DNA of 64,000 bases from VXYL01 sp963422285 (GCA_963422285.2 CAXXJO010000002.1:558001-622000); one strand, 5' to 3'. Numbered from the stretch's first letter, positions 24,538 through 34,207 are shown. Program-made: numbers and translations. The notes: a model not told the origin generated them from the letters alone.

Positions 24538-24997
24538 GGGCTCGCTCCCGGATCGCTGAACCACGCGACGGCCACCTTGCGGCCGCGCGGGCGACTCTGG
24601 CACGGACGCGCAAACCGGGGTGCGTCGAAGCGTTTCCGCCCGTCGCTCCGCTGCCTGCCGCCGCCCGCGGCGCCATGGGCGACATGCTGGACGAACGCAG
24701 GGACAGCGGGATGCGTCGAGCCGATTTCCTACAGGAATCGGAGACATTCGCCCTTGCGGATTCTGCACAGGCGTTACCAGAACGCGAGGGGCCTCGGCAC
24801 CCGCCCAGACGGTCGCCAAAGTCGCCGACGGGTTGCGACAAGGGCGAGACTCGGCCGCCCGCAACTCGCACTCCTGTCCGCCGCCCCGTCGTCCACTGCC
24901 GGATCGCCACGTATGCAGCTCCTTTGCACAGAGTTGCTCTGAGAGACAATACGCACAGCGGTTGCATGTCGGCGGCGCAGACTGACAGACTCTCAGC
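24538..24997. other. Intergenic region without recognised genes
   Basis: 460 bp between the divergent Uma2 and ubiH genes. No frame has recognisable content. The only notable item is cgtcgagccgatttcctaca (24714-24733), also found at 10816-10835; here it continues into the palindrome CCGATTTCCTACAGGAATCGG-like hairpin. Confidence 0.4.
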
Positions 24998-26215
24998 ATG
25001 GACAGCCCGGATCGCACCTACGACGCGGCCGTAGTCGGCGGCGGCATCGTCGGCCTCGCTACTGCCTTGGCGCTGGCCGCGGGCGGCGGGCATGTGGCCG
25101 TGGTAGAACGCGAACCGCCACGGCGCATGCGCGGCGACTTGGGGATCGACATTCGCACGGTGGCGCTGACGCCGGCATCTGTCGACTGCCTGGAATCCCT
25201 AGGCGGCATCGAACGCGGCGAACTAGCACCTATCGAAGCCATGCGCGTCTGGGAATGCGACGGTGCGGCCGCGCTCGATTTCCGTGCCGACGGGCCGCTT
25301 GCCTGGGTGGCCGAACACAGCGCCTTGACAACGCGCTTGTGGCAAACCGCAGCCGGGCGCGTGGACCGATTCGCACCTGCTCGGGTTGCCGCGCTTGCTC
25401 ATGGCAACGATGCGGTGACGCTCGACTGCCGGCAAAACGAGGGCAACCCGACGGCGAATGCGCTGACCATCGCTGCCCGGCTGGTGATCGCCGCCGATGG
25501 CGCCGGCAGCCAGGTGCGAGCCATGACCGGCGTTGCGGTACGCGGCGCCCCCGTGACTCGACGCGGCGCCCAGTACGCCATCGCCACGGTTGCCCGCACC
25601 GTGCGCCCCCACCGCGGCACGGCTTGGCAGCGCTTCGGCGCCACCGGCCCCGCAGCCCTGCTGCCGCTGCCGGACAATCGAAAAATGGCGGTGATCTGGA
25701 GCACCGATGAAACCACGCACGAGCGCCTGAAAGTGCTGGACGACGACGCTTTCCGCGCTGCCCTGGAGAACGAAACGGAGGCCGTGGCGGGCGGCATCGA
25801 AGCCGTCGACCGACGCATCTTCCTGCCGCTGGGGCAAACCCTGGCCGCCGACCCGAACCCGATGCCCCGGGTGGTTCTCGCCGGCGATGCGGCACGAACC
25901 CTGCACCCGCTCGCTGGCCAGGGCGTCAACCTCGGCCTGGAGGACGTTCGCGCTATCGCCGCTACGGCAACCGCCGGCACGGATTTCGGCGCCGCCGGCA
26001 ACTGGCGCGCCTTCGCCCGACAACGGCGGGCGCGCTCCAAGCTGATGATGACGCTGATGCGCGCCCTGCTCGCCGCCTACTGCGGCCCTGGCGCGGACGG
26101 GCCGTGGATGCGGCTGGCGCGGAATACCGCCATTCGCTGGATCGACTCCTCCGCAATAGTCAAGGCGCAGCTGGTACGCGAGGCTATGGGCCTCGGTCCG
26201 CTGGCGGCATCATGA
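24998..26215 (+). CDS. UbiH/UbiF/Coq6-family FAD-dependent hydroxylase
   Basis: 405-residue flavin monooxygenase of ubiquinone biosynthesis, hydroxylating the aromatic ring of the quinone precursor at the inner membrane. The FAD-binding motif is VVGGGIVGLATALALA near the N-terminus, the DG motif is VIAADGAGSQVR, and the second FAD motif is GDAARTLHPLAGQGVNLGLEDV. Which ring position it attacks (UbiH, UbiF, UbiI or UbiL type) cannot be settled from one sequence. Its stop overlaps the gcvT start (ATGA), so it is the first gene of the glycine-cleavage operon, an association seen in some proteobacteria. Confidence 0.9.
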   Translation: MDSPDRTYDAAVVGGGIVGLATALALAAGGGHVAVVEREPPRRMRGDLGIDIRTVALTPASVDCLESLGGIERGELAPIEAMRVWECDGAAALDFRADGPLAWVAEHSALTTRLWQTAAGRVDRFAPARVAALAHGNDAVTLDCRQNEGNPTANALTIAARLVIAADGAGSQVRAMTGVAVRGAPVTRRGAQYAIATVARTVRPHRGTAWQRFGATGPAALLPLPDNRKMAVIWSTDETTHERLKVLDDDAFRAALENETEAVAGGIEAVDRRIFLPLGQTLAADPNPMPRVVLAGDAARTLHPLAGQGVNLGLEDVRAIAATATAGTDFGAAGNWRAFARQRRARSKLMMTLMRALLAAYCGPGADGPWMRLARNTAIRWIDSSAIVKAQLVREAMGLGPLAAS

Positions 26216-27288
26216 GTGCGCAACGCACACCGCTGCATGAGGCCCACATAGCGGCGAAGGGCCGAATGACGTCCTTCGCCGGCTGGTCCATGCCCCTGCA
26301 CTACGGCTCGCAGATCGCCGAGCACCATCGGGTGCGACGCGCCGCCGGCATGTTCGACGTGTCGCACATGACCGTCATCGACATCGATGGCGCTGGCGCG
26401 CTGGCCCTGCTGCGCCGGGCCCTGGCGAACGACCCGGACAAGGCGACTCCGGGCCGGGCCGTCTACGGCGTGCTGCTGAACCCCGATGGCGGCATCATCG
26501 ACGATGTCATCGTCTATGGCCGGGCCCGGCCAGGACACTACCGGGCAGTAGCCAACGCCGCTACGCGGCAGCGAGTGCTGAGTTGGCTGGGCGCACTGGG
26601 CGCCGACTTCCCGGTGCGCATCCACGAACGCCAGGATCTCGCCATGATCGCCGTGCAGGGGCCGAACGCCCTCTCGGCATTCGCCACAGCCGCTGCCGTG
26701 GACGTCGCCGACCTGGCCCCTTTCTCGGCGCTCGAACGCGACGACTGGATGATCGCCCGCACCGGCTACACCGGGGAAGACGGCGTCGAAGCGCTGCTTC
26801 CCGGCAAGCAAGCGCCGGAGCTTTGGCAAGGCCTGCTGCAGGCTGGCGTTGCTCCCGCCGGTCTCGCCGCCCGCGACACCCTGCGTCTGGAAGCCGGTCT
26901 CAACCTCTACGGTCAGGACATGGACGAGACCATCACGCCGCTGGAAGCCAACCTGGCCTGGAGCGTTGCCTGGGCACCGTCCGAGCGAGCCTTCGTGGGT
27001 CGGGGCGCCCTGGCCCGACAACGCGCCGAGAGGCCGCAGCGGGTCCTCCGGGGCATCGTTCTGGAAGCCAAGGGCGTGATGCGCCACGGCTATCGCGTAG
27101 TCACCGATCGCGGCGACGGCGTGGTCACCAGCGGTATCTTTTCGCCTACCTTGGGGTACAGTATCGCCTTGGCGCGGGTGCCTCGCCGCACGGTGGGCGA
27201 ATGTTCCGTCGAGATTCGCGGCAAGCCGGTGCCGGGACGCTTGGTCAAGCCGCCGTTCGTGCGAAGAGGAAAGCAGGTACATCAATGA
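26212..27288 (+). CDS. gcvT: Glycine cleavage system T protein (aminomethyltransferase)
   Basis: 358 residues, the normal length. It transfers the methylene carbon from aminomethyl-lipoyl-H to tetrahydrofolate. Family blocks are the start TPLHEAHIAAKGRM, FAGWSMPLHYGSQIAEH, GMFDVSHM, DDVIVY, AVQGPNA, RTGYTGEDGVE and RDTLRLEAGLNLYGQDMDE. The start overlaps the ubiH stop by ATGA and the stop overlaps the gcvH start, so translation is coupled through the operon. No glycine riboswitch can be in front of gcvT because there is no intergenic space. Confidence 0.96.
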   Translation: MSAQRTPLHEAHIAAKGRMTSFAGWSMPLHYGSQIAEHHRVRRAAGMFDVSHMTVIDIDGAGALALLRRALANDPDKATPGRAVYGVLLNPDGGIIDDVIVYGRARPGHYRAVANAATRQRVLSWLGALGADFPVRIHERQDLAMIAVQGPNALSAFATAAAVDVADLAPFSALERDDWMIARTGYTGEDGVEALLPGKQAPELWQGLLQAGVAPAGLAARDTLRLEAGLNLYGQDMDETITPLEANLAWSVAWAPSERAFVGRGALARQRAERPQRVLRGIVLEAKGVMRHGYRVVTDRGDGVVTSGIFSPTLGYSIALARVPRRTVGECSVEIRGKPVPGRLVKPPFVRRGKQVHQ

Positions 27289-27686
27289 GCGAAACACCAA
27301 CCGAACTGCGCTACGCATCGAGCCACGAATGGGCACGGCTGGAAGACGGCGTGGTGGTCGTCGGCATCAGCGACTTCGCCCAGGAATCGCTAGGCGACGT
27401 GGTCTATGTGGAGCTGCCGGAAGTGGGCCAGGAGTTGCAGGCTGGCGCGGAAGCGGGGGTGATCGAATCGGTGAAGGCCGCTGCCGACATCTACTCCCCG
27501 GTATCCGGCAAGGTGATCGCGGCGAACGAAATCCTGAACGCTGCTCCAGAGCGGGTCAACCAGGATCCCTACGGCGACGGCTGGTTCTTCAAGGCGGCGC
27601 CGACGGACGCCGCCGAGCTCGACGAACTGCTCGACGCGGACGCCTACCGGGAACATTGCGAGTCCGAGGAAGCCGAACGAGACTGA
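27285..27686 (+). CDS. gcvH: Glycine cleavage system H protein (lipoyl carrier)
   Basis: 133 residues. It shuttles the aminomethyl group between P, T and L proteins on a lipoyl arm attached to Lys64 in ESVKAAADIYSPVSG. The SHEWARLED start, GISDFAQESLGDVVYVELPEVG and the NQDPYGDGWFFK segment are all characteristic. Its ATG overlaps the gcvT stop, with AGAGGAAAG a few bases upstream. Confidence 0.97.
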   Translation: MSETPTELRYASSHEWARLEDGVVVVGISDFAQESLGDVVYVELPEVGQELQAGAEAGVIESVKAAADIYSPVSGKVIAANEILNAAPERVNQDPYGDGWFFKAAPTDAAELDELLDADAYREHCESEEAERD

Positions 27687-27716
27687 AGCCGGGCAAGAGC
27701 GAACAAGAGCCAAGCA

Positions 27717-29087
27717 GTGCCCTTCATTCCCCACACTCCGGACGATGTCCGCGCCATGCTGGCAGCTATCGGCGCGACATCCATCGACGAGTTGTTCGAC
27801 GAGATCGAACCCGCGCTCAAGAGCGCCGATTTCAGCGCTATCGACGACGCGGTAGAGGAGATGACCATGCTGGCCGAGATGGCGGCACGGGCGCATCGAG
27901 ACGAGACGGGGCCGTGCTTCGCCGGTGCCGGCTGCTACGACCACCACATCCCCGCCGCGGTGTGGGACATCGCCGGCCGGGGCGAGTTCCTCACCGCCTA
28001 CACGCCCTACCAGGCGGAGGCCAGCCAAGGCACCCTGCAAACGGTCTACGAGTACCAGAGCATGATGGCGGCGCTGACCGGCATGGAGGTGTCCAACGCC
28101 TCGGTGTACGACGGCGGTTCGGCGCTTGGCGAAGCCGTGCTGATGGCGGTGCGGGCCAACCGCAAGAGCGCATTGCGAAGGGACGTGTCAACGCATCGAG
28201 TGGCCGTGGCCGGCGCATGCCATCCTCTCTATCTGCGGGCGGCGGCGAACATCGTTCGCAATCAAGGCATCGAGCTGACGCAGACCGGATTCGGCACCGA
28301 TGGCCGTGCCGATCTCGACGCCTTGGCCGCCCCGGAGCCGCCCGTGGCCGTCGTCGTCCAGCAGCCGAACTTCTTCGGCCTGATCGAGCCGGTGGACGAG
28401 GTGGCGCGGTGGGCTCGAGCCAACCACGCGCTGCTCATCGCCGTGGTCAATCCCACTGCGCTGGCGCTGCTGGCGCCGCCGGGCGAATGGGGCGAAGACG
28501 GTGCCGACATCGTCTGCGGCGACGGCCAGCCGCTAGGCATCCCCATGGCCTCCGGGGGGCCGTCGTTCGGCTTCATCTGCACTCGGCGGCGCCACGTGCG
28601 GCAGCTGCCGGGCCGCATCGTCGGGCGCACGGTGGATCGCGACGGGCGCACGGGCTACACCCTCACCTTGCAGGCCCGGGAACAGCATATTCGGCGCGGC
28701 AAGGCGACCTCGAACATCTGCACCAACCAGGGTCTGCTGGTGACCGCGGCCACCATCTATTTGGCCCTGATGGGTGCCGCGGGTCTGCGCCGGGCGGCCA
28801 CCCGCTGCCACGCCAGAACCCGGGATATGGTGTGCGCCCTGACCGCCATCGACAGTGTGCGCGAACGTTTCGACGGGCCGTTCTTCCACGAGCGCGTGAT
28901 CGACGTAGGCCAGCCAGCAGACGCGGTGGCGGCGACGGTGGCCGCAACCGGCATCGTCGGCGGCGTATCCTTGGGCCGGTTCTTCCCCGAGCTGGCCAAC
29001 TGCCTGCTGGTCTGCGCCACGGAGAAGCGAACCGACGCTGAGATCGCCGCCTTTCGGGAGGCATTGGCTGGAGCCCTTGGCCGATGA
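27717..29087 (+). CDS. gcvPA: Glycine dehydrogenase (decarboxylating) subunit 1
   Basis: 456 residues, the N-terminal half-protein of the two-subunit P protein. Its fold is like the PLP enzyme but lacks the PLP lysine. Blocks: FIPHTPDDVRAML, FAGAGCYDHHIPAAV, FLTAYTPYQAEASQGTLQ, EYQSMMAALTGM, GDGQPLGIPMASGGPSFG and AREQHIRRGKATSNICTNQ. With gcvPB it decarboxylates glycine and loads the H protein. GTG start at 27717 with a weak AAGAG. Many gammaproteobacteria have a fused GcvP; the split form here is a useful lineage marker. Confidence 0.95.
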   Translation: MPFIPHTPDDVRAMLAAIGATSIDELFDEIEPALKSADFSAIDDAVEEMTMLAEMAARAHRDETGPCFAGAGCYDHHIPAAVWDIAGRGEFLTAYTPYQAEASQGTLQTVYEYQSMMAALTGMEVSNASVYDGGSALGEAVLMAVRANRKSALRRDVSTHRVAVAGACHPLYLRAAANIVRNQGIELTQTGFGTDGRADLDALAAPEPPVAVVVQQPNFFGLIEPVDEVARWARANHALLIAVVNPTALALLAPPGEWGEDGADIVCGDGQPLGIPMASGGPSFGFICTRRRHVRQLPGRIVGRTVDRDGRTGYTLTLQAREQHIRRGKATSNICTNQGLLVTAATIYLALMGAAGLRRAATRCHARTRDMVCALTAIDSVRERFDGPFFHERVIDVGQPADAVAATVAATGIVGGVSLGRFFPELANCLLVCATEKRTDAEIAAFREALAGALGR

Positions 29088-30571
29088 GTCGAAACGAGAC
29101 CATCTTCGACATCGGCGCTCCGGGCCGTCGAGCCGCAGCGCAGCAGCAGCCGGACGGCGACGTCGCGAATCTGCCGGCGGACTGCCTGCGGCAGACGCCG
29201 CCGGCGCTGGCCGAGGTCTCCGAGCTGCAAGCCGTCCGCCACTACACCAACCTGTCGGCACGGAACTTCGCCATCGACAGACAGTTCTACCCGCTCGGTT
29301 CCTGCACTATGAAGTACAACCCCCGAGGCGCCCACCGAGCGGCCAGCCTGCCGGGCTTCTTGAACCGACACCCGCTGGCGCCGGACGCTCTGAGCCAGGG
29401 TTTTCTATCGTGCTTGCACGACCTGCAGGAAACCTTGAAGACGGTCACCGGCATGGCGGCGGTGTCGCTGACGCCGATGGCCGGCGCTCAGGGCGAGTTC
29501 GCTGGCGTTGCCATGATCCGCGCCTGCCACGATGCCGGCGGCGATGGCGAGCGCCGCGAGATCATCGTTCCTACCGCCGCCCACGGCACCAATCCCGCCA
29601 CCGCCACCATGTGCGGCTGCACGGTGCGCGAAGTGGCGGTGGGCGCCGACGGCGATGTGGAAATGGAGAACCTGAAGGCCGCGGTCGGCCAGCACACCGC
29701 CGGCATCATGCTCACCAATCCGTCCACCTGCGGTGTGTTCGAGCGACGCATCCTGGAAATCGCCGCCGTGGTCCACGACGCCGGCGGCCTGCTCTACTAC
29801 GACGGCGCCAATCTGAACGCCATTCTCGGCAAGGTTCGCCCCGGCGACATGGGCTTCGACGTGCTGCACCTGAACCTGCACAAAACCTTCGCCACCCCTC
29901 ACGGCGGCGGCGGCCCCGGCGCCGGCCCGGTGGCCGTCAACGAGCGCCTGCTGCCGTTCCTGCCAACGCCGTTCGTCGAACGCGAGCAAGACTCGGCCGG
30001 CGGCTGGCGCTACCGCTTCCTCGACGCCGACAAGCGCCCCGAGTCCATCGGCCGGCTATCGGCCTTCATGGGCAACGCCGGCATCCTGCTGCGCGCCCTC
30101 GCCTACGCCCGCATGCTCGGCCGCGACGGCCTGCGACGGGTAGGCGAATACGCCACCCTGAACGCCAACTACCTGATGGCGCGACTGCGCGACGCCGGCT
30201 TCGAACTCGCCTACCCGGAGCGTCGCGCCAGCCACGAGTTCATCGTCACCTTCCGCCACGAGGCGAAGACCCTGGGCGTCACTGCCATGGACTTCGCCAA
30301 GCGCCTGCTCGACTACGGCTTCCACGCCCCCACCACCTACTTCCCCCTGCTGGTCGCCGAATGCTTCCTGATCGAGCCCACGGAAACCGAAACCAAGGAA
30401 GAACTCGATGCTTTCGTCGACGCCTTGGTGTGCATCCGGGAAGAGGCCCAGCGCGATCCCGAACGAGTGCGAAGCGCACCCCACAGCCTGCCGGTTTCCC
30501 GGCTTGACGAGGTGAAGGCGGCGCGGGAGCTGGATCTGGCGTACCACGCCACCGCCCGCCGAGGCCGATAG
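29084..30571 (+). CDS. gcvPB: Glycine dehydrogenase (decarboxylating) subunit 2
   Basis: 495 residues, the PLP-carrying half of the P protein. The PLP lysine is Lys267 in NLHKTFATPHGGGGPG. Other blocks: LSARNFAIDRQFYPLGSCTMKYNP, TPMAGAQGEFAGV, VPTAAHGTNPATATMCG and LTNPSTCGVFE. It starts inside the gcvPA stop (ATGA), giving tightly coupled 1:1 synthesis. It is the last gene of the ubiH-gcvT-gcvH-gcvPA-gcvPB operon; the L protein is not in the window. Confidence 0.96.
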   Translation: MSRNETIFDIGAPGRRAAAQQQPDGDVANLPADCLRQTPPALAEVSELQAVRHYTNLSARNFAIDRQFYPLGSCTMKYNPRGAHRAASLPGFLNRHPLAPDALSQGFLSCLHDLQETLKTVTGMAAVSLTPMAGAQGEFAGVAMIRACHDAGGDGERREIIVPTAAHGTNPATATMCGCTVREVAVGADGDVEMENLKAAVGQHTAGIMLTNPSTCGVFERRILEIAAVVHDAGGLLYYDGANLNAILGKVRPGDMGFDVLHLNLHKTFATPHGGGGPGAGPVAVNERLLPFLPTPFVEREQDSAGGWRYRFLDADKRPESIGRLSAFMGNAGILLRALAYARMLGRDGLRRVGEYATLNANYLMARLRDAGFELAYPERRASHEFIVTFRHEAKTLGVTAMDFAKRLLDYGFHAPTTYFPLLVAECFLIEPTETETKEELDAFVDALVCIREEAQRDPERVRSAPHSLPVSRLDEVKAARELDLAYHATARRGR

Positions 30572-31048
30572 CTACGCCTCGCGGTAGAGCTTGCCGCGCT
30601 GGAGCACCGGATCGAGCAGCGAAAGATCTCCCGCCGGCACATCAAAGCCCTTGGGAAAAGGCGGCCGGGCTTCCATCCCCAGCGCTTGCAGCACCCGGTC
30701 GTCCTGGTAGTAGCAGGCGACGGTCTGCAAGGCCAGCGTCCCCAGGAAGCGCGGCTCGCGGGCGCGGATGTCGTCCACCAGCGTCTGCCGGGACGCCGCT
30801 GCCAAAGGCGCGAAGTCGCTGCCGTGGCGAGCCTTCGCTTCGGCATCGAGGCGGTCGAGTTGTTCGCCAAGGGCCGACAGCGTTTCGGGTTCCGCGCTGC
30901 GGATATAGCCCAGCACGTCCACCTCGGCAGCGGACGGCTTGCGTCCGTCCTCGCTCGCCGGCACGATCAGATCCAGCGCCACGGCCAGGGTGCGGCGCTG
31001 CCGCTCGGTGAGTGGATGGTCGGTACCGATGAGATCTTCGCGGCCCAT
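30572..31048 (-). CDS. Gluconate 2-dehydrogenase subunit 3-family protein
   Basis: 158 residues. It begins LTERQRRTLAVALDLIVPASEDGRKPSA, with DVLGYI and a C-terminal ACYYQDDRVLQALGM...RPPFPKGF, the signature layout of the small subunit that accompanies GMC-type membrane dehydrogenases. No twin-arginine leader is visible, though many family members have one. It lies 30 bp downstream of the GMC gene on the same strand, so the two very likely form a complex. Confidence 0.85.
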   Translation of the reverse strand: MGREDLIGTDHPLTERQRRTLAVALDLIVPASEDGRKPSAAEVDVLGYIRSAEPETLSALGEQLDRLDAEAKARHGSDFAPLAAASRQTLVDDIRAREPRFLGTLALQTVACYYQDDRVLQALGMEARPPFPKGFDVPAGDLSLLDPVLQRGKLYREA

Positions 31049-31078
31049 GTTTCATGGTCTCCGATTGCTGCGGCGGTT

Positions 31079-32686
31079 TCAGTCGAACAGATTGGCCAGG
31101 TTCTTCTTCATCGAATCGGCGATGTAGAGGGCCACGGCCTGAATGGTCGTCGTCGGATTGACGCCGCCAGAGGTGACGAACACGCTGCCATCGACGATGA
31201 AGAGATTGCGCACGTCGTGGCTGCGGCCCCATTCGTTGACCACCGAGCGTTCGGGATCGGTGCCCATCCGTGCGGTGCCCAGCAGGTGCCAGCCGGCCAT
31301 GCGGATCGGCGACGGCGTCGGATGCACCTCCCGAGCGCCGGCGGCGCGCATGGCCTCGGCCCCTTTCTCCAAGCCGTGGTCGAGCATGCGACGGCTGTTC
31401 TCGCTCAGCACGTAGTCGATCTTCGGGGCTGGAATGCCGTGGGAGTCCGTCAATTCGGCATCGAGAGTGACGCGATTGCGTTCCTCGGGCAGGTCCTCGC
31501 AGCAGATGCCCAAGTGGATGGTGCGATCGTAGATGCGTTCGAACGCCTCGTGATGGCCGGCGCCCCAAGGTATCGCGCCGCCGGCGATGCCGGCCCGCGC
31601 CGTGGCCACCGGCGCGCCGCCCCGGGTGATCTGCATGTTGTAACCGCGCACGAAGTCGCGCTGGGGTTCGGTTTCATAGAATTCCTGGCTGAGAATGCAG
31701 CATCCTTGAGGCCCGAAGTGGGATTCCAGGGGTTCGTCGAAAACACCGGCCACATGTCCCCACGGGTGCAGCATCAGGTTTCTGCCCACCAGTCCGGAGC
31801 GGTTGGCGAGGCCGTCCGGGAACCGCGCCGATGCGGCGTTGAGCAGCAGCCGCGGCGTGCCGACGCCGTTGCAGGCCAGCACCACCACTTCTGCCCGCTG
31901 GTGGCGTTCCACGCCGTCGGCATCGAAGTAGACGACGCCGGTAGCCATATCACGCTCGCCCACGGTGATCTCGCGCACCCGGCAGTGGGTGCGCAGCTCC
32001 ACACCAGCACGTTGCGCCATTGGCCAGTAGGTGATGTCGGCGCTGCTCTTCGCACCCTGGGCGCAGCCGGCGTTGCAGGGGCCGAGATTCAGGCACTGGC
32101 CGCGACCGTTGTACGAGCGGGTGGCGATGGCGCTGTCCGACGGCCACCAATGCCAGCCCAGCTTGTTGAAGCCCCGCCCCATGGTCTCGCCCATGCGACC
32201 GAGCGGCACCGGCGGCAGCGGCGGCTGGTGCGCGGGAATGGCCGGATCGCCAGCCAGTCCGGCGACGCCGACATTGCGGTCGTTGGCGGCGAAGAAGGGT
32301 TCCAGGACGGCGTAGTCGATGGGCCAATCGTCGGCCACGGCGTCCAGCGAGCGAACGCGGAAGTCCGACGGATGGAAGCGGGGGAAATGCGCCGAGTAGA
32401 GGATCGTGCTGCCGCCAACGGCATTGAAGTTGAGGATGGCGATGGGCGAATCGGCATCTTTGACGGGGTAGTCGGCGGCGCGCCGGCGCAGGTTGGGGCT
32501 GGTCTGGAACTCCCGCGCCTGGCGCATCTCCCAGTCGCGCCCCGTGCTGGGATAGCGCGCCGGATCCATCCAGCCGCCCTGCTCCAGGCAGACGACGCGC
32601 ATGCGCGTCTCGGCAAGGCTCCAGGCTGCCGCGGCGCCGGATGCTCCGGCACCGACGATCAGCACGTCTACGACATCCTCCGCCAT
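31079..32686 (-). CDS. GMC-family FAD oxidoreductase
   Basis: 535 residues. The FAD-binding motif VDVLIVGAGASGAAAAWSL is at the N-terminus, NAVGGSTILYSAHFPRFHP marks the substrate side, and the C-terminal GMC pair is GWHLLGTARMG and GGVNPTTTIQAVALYIADSM. A Cys-rich GRGQCLNLGPCNAGCAQGAK segment is typical of the gluconate/sorbose dehydrogenase branch, which acts on sugars or alcohols and passes electrons on with the small subunit 3. No cytochrome c subunit is adjacent. The ATG at 32686 has GGGAGGGG just upstream. The substrate is unknown. Confidence 0.88.
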   Translation of the reverse strand: MAEDVVDVLIVGAGASGAAAAWSLAETRMRVVCLEQGGWMDPARYPSTGRDWEMRQAREFQTSPNLRRRAADYPVKDADSPIAILNFNAVGGSTILYSAHFPRFHPSDFRVRSLDAVADDWPIDYAVLEPFFAANDRNVGVAGLAGDPAIPAHQPPLPPVPLGRMGETMGRGFNKLGWHWWPSDSAIATRSYNGRGQCLNLGPCNAGCAQGAKSSADITYWPMAQRAGVELRTHCRVREITVGERDMATGVVYFDADGVERHQRAEVVVLACNGVGTPRLLLNAASARFPDGLANRSGLVGRNLMLHPWGHVAGVFDEPLESHFGPQGCCILSQEFYETEPQRDFVRGYNMQITRGGAPVATARAGIAGGAIPWGAGHHEAFERIYDRTIHLGICCEDLPEERNRVTLDAELTDSHGIPAPKIDYVLSENSRRMLDHGLEKGAEAMRAAGAREVHPTPSPIRMAGWHLLGTARMGTDPERSVVNEWGRSHDVRNLFIVDGSVFVTSGGVNPTTTIQAVALYIADSMKKNLANLFD

Positions 32687-33340
32687 GGGTCCCCTCCCGA
32701 AGTCTGCGCTTGTTCGACATTGCCTTGACGACGCCGGCCGTCCCCAGCGGCCAATGGCACACCGATTGGAGAAGCAAGTCAATGATGTCGTCAGCGACAT
32801 TGGACCGACATGGCCGTGTCGTTTCGGTCCCGAAGTACGCAAGGGCAGCCCGTTTCGTGTGCTCTTGGTCTTGACGGAAGCGCGGCTGCAATGCCGCCGC
32901 TTTCGCCCTGGGGCAATCGGGAGAAGACGAGGCCGACAGATTGCTGGCGCGGACTGGATCCTGGGACCCGCCCGAGCAAGGCTAGCGGCAGGTCCACGAC
33001 GTGCTCGCGCACCTGGAAAGCCCGCCTGATTCAATACCCGGAAGCACTCCACGACGCGACAGTGCCCAGCGTCAATGGGCGACGAGGAATGCACTCCCCT
33101 GAAGCCGCCATGCACTGCTGAAGGGCCTCGCTGGACATCGAGCGGAATCGGCACCCCGACGATTGGGGAGCGCAAGGCGCTCGAACATGGAATTCCAACG
33201 TCGCGTCACCCGACAATCTCGAAACGCAATCTTCGAGACCTTCCCAGGCGTATTTCTGCGGCAGCGTTGCACCTCGGCATTTTCCTTCTGTCCTGCCATA
33301 CTTGGTGGTCGGAGGAATTGGTTCAGGGGGGGGGGGGTCG
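32687..33340. other. 650-bp divergent intergenic region without recognised genes
   Basis: Lies between the divergent GMC and DUF1295 genes. No frame on either strand shows a family motif or a convincing ribosome-binding site. The only outstanding feature is the G12 tract at its right end. Confidence 0.4.
33326..33337 (+). repeat. Homopolymeric G12 tract at the start of the DUF1295 gene
   Basis: Twelve consecutive G. It sits 3 bases before the GTG at 33341. If translation instead begins at TTG 33302 or GTG 33305, the tract is in frame and encodes four glycines, and a gain or loss of one G would shift the frame. Tracts of this length are prone to slipped-strand changes. Confidence 0.9.
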
Positions 33341-34207
33341 GTGAAGCATCTGCTACCCATGTTGGGCATCTTGGCTGCGGTGTTGGTCGGCGCGCTAGTG
33401 GGGTACGCCGGCAGTCAGGGCGGCGTACGGCTTGCCAACGGTCCACCGCTGTTTGCCGCGCTGGTGGCCGTAGCTTTTCTGCTGCAATGGATCGCGTTCC
33501 TGCCGGCGTACATCTTCCAGACCGAAAAGTTCTTCGATCTGATGGGCGGGGTCAGCTATATCGCGCTGGTGCTGCTGACCTGGGCGGCGACCGAGTACGA
33601 CGGCCGCAGCCTGCTGCTTGGAGGCTTGATCGTCGTGTGGGCCGTGCGCTTGGCCGGTTTTCTGTTCCTGCGCGTACGAAAAGTAGGGCACGATGCGCGT
33701 TTCCGTTCGATAAAGCCGCACTTCCCCACCTTCTTCATGACCTGGACGCTGCAAGGCCTGTGGGTGTCGTTCACTGCCGCCGCTGCACTGGCCGCGATGA
33801 CCGCGACCACCTCCGTGGAGCTCGGGATGTTCGCGCTTGTCGGTGGACTGTGCTGGCTGTCCGGGTTCGTCGTCGAGGTGGTTGCAGATCGGCAGAAGAG
33901 CGCGTTTCGCGCCGATTCTGCCAACGAAGGCGGGTTCATCACCACCGGACTGTGGGCTTGGTCCCGGCATCCGAACTACTTCGGCGAGATCCTGCTGTGG
34001 ATCGGCATTGCGATCATCGCCTTCCCCGCCCTTGCGGGCTGGCAGTTCGCCACGTTGGCATCGCCGGTGTTCGTGTGGCTGCTGCTCACCCGCATCAGCG
34101 GCATACGCATGCTCGAGGCGCGCGCCGATAGGCGCTGGGGAGACGATTCCGACTATCGGCGCTACCGCGACAATACGCCAGCGCTGGTGCCCAGACCGCC
34201 ACGCTGA
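33341..34207 (+). CDS. DUF1295 membrane protein (steroid 5-alpha-reductase-like/isoprenylcysteine methyltransferase fold)
   Basis: 288 residues with about seven hydrophobic segments. Diagnostic blocks are FDLMGGVSYIALV, RLAGFLFLRV near the middle, FFMTWTLQGLWV, and the C-terminal GLWAWSRHPNYFGEILLWIGIAI with the conserved RHPNYxGE, then DDSDYRRYRDNTPALVP. Family members are integral-membrane reductases or methyltransferase-like enzymes; the substrate here is unknown. The start is uncertain (GTG 33341 favoured; TTG 33302 would put the G12 tract in the gene). The stop overlaps the start of the acyltransferase gene (TGATG). Confidence 0.83.
   Translation: MKHLLPMLGILAAVLVGALVGYAGSQGGVRLANGPPLFAALVAVAFLLQWIAFLPAYIFQTEKFFDLMGGVSYIALVLLTWAATEYDGRSLLLGGLIVVWAVRLAGFLFLRVRKVGHDARFRSIKPHFPTFFMTWTLQGLWVSFTAAAALAAMTATTSVELGMFALVGGLCWLSGFVVEVVADRQKSAFRADSANEGGFITTGLWAWSRHPNYFGEILLWIGIAIIAFPALAGWQFATLASPVFVWLLLTRISGIRMLEARADRRWGDDSDYRRYRDNTPALVPRPPR

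Noticed and set aside
26100..26212. Possible glycine riboswitch before gcvT
   Set aside because: gcvT overlaps the ubiH stop, so no leader exists; nothing riboswitch-like lies before ubiH either.
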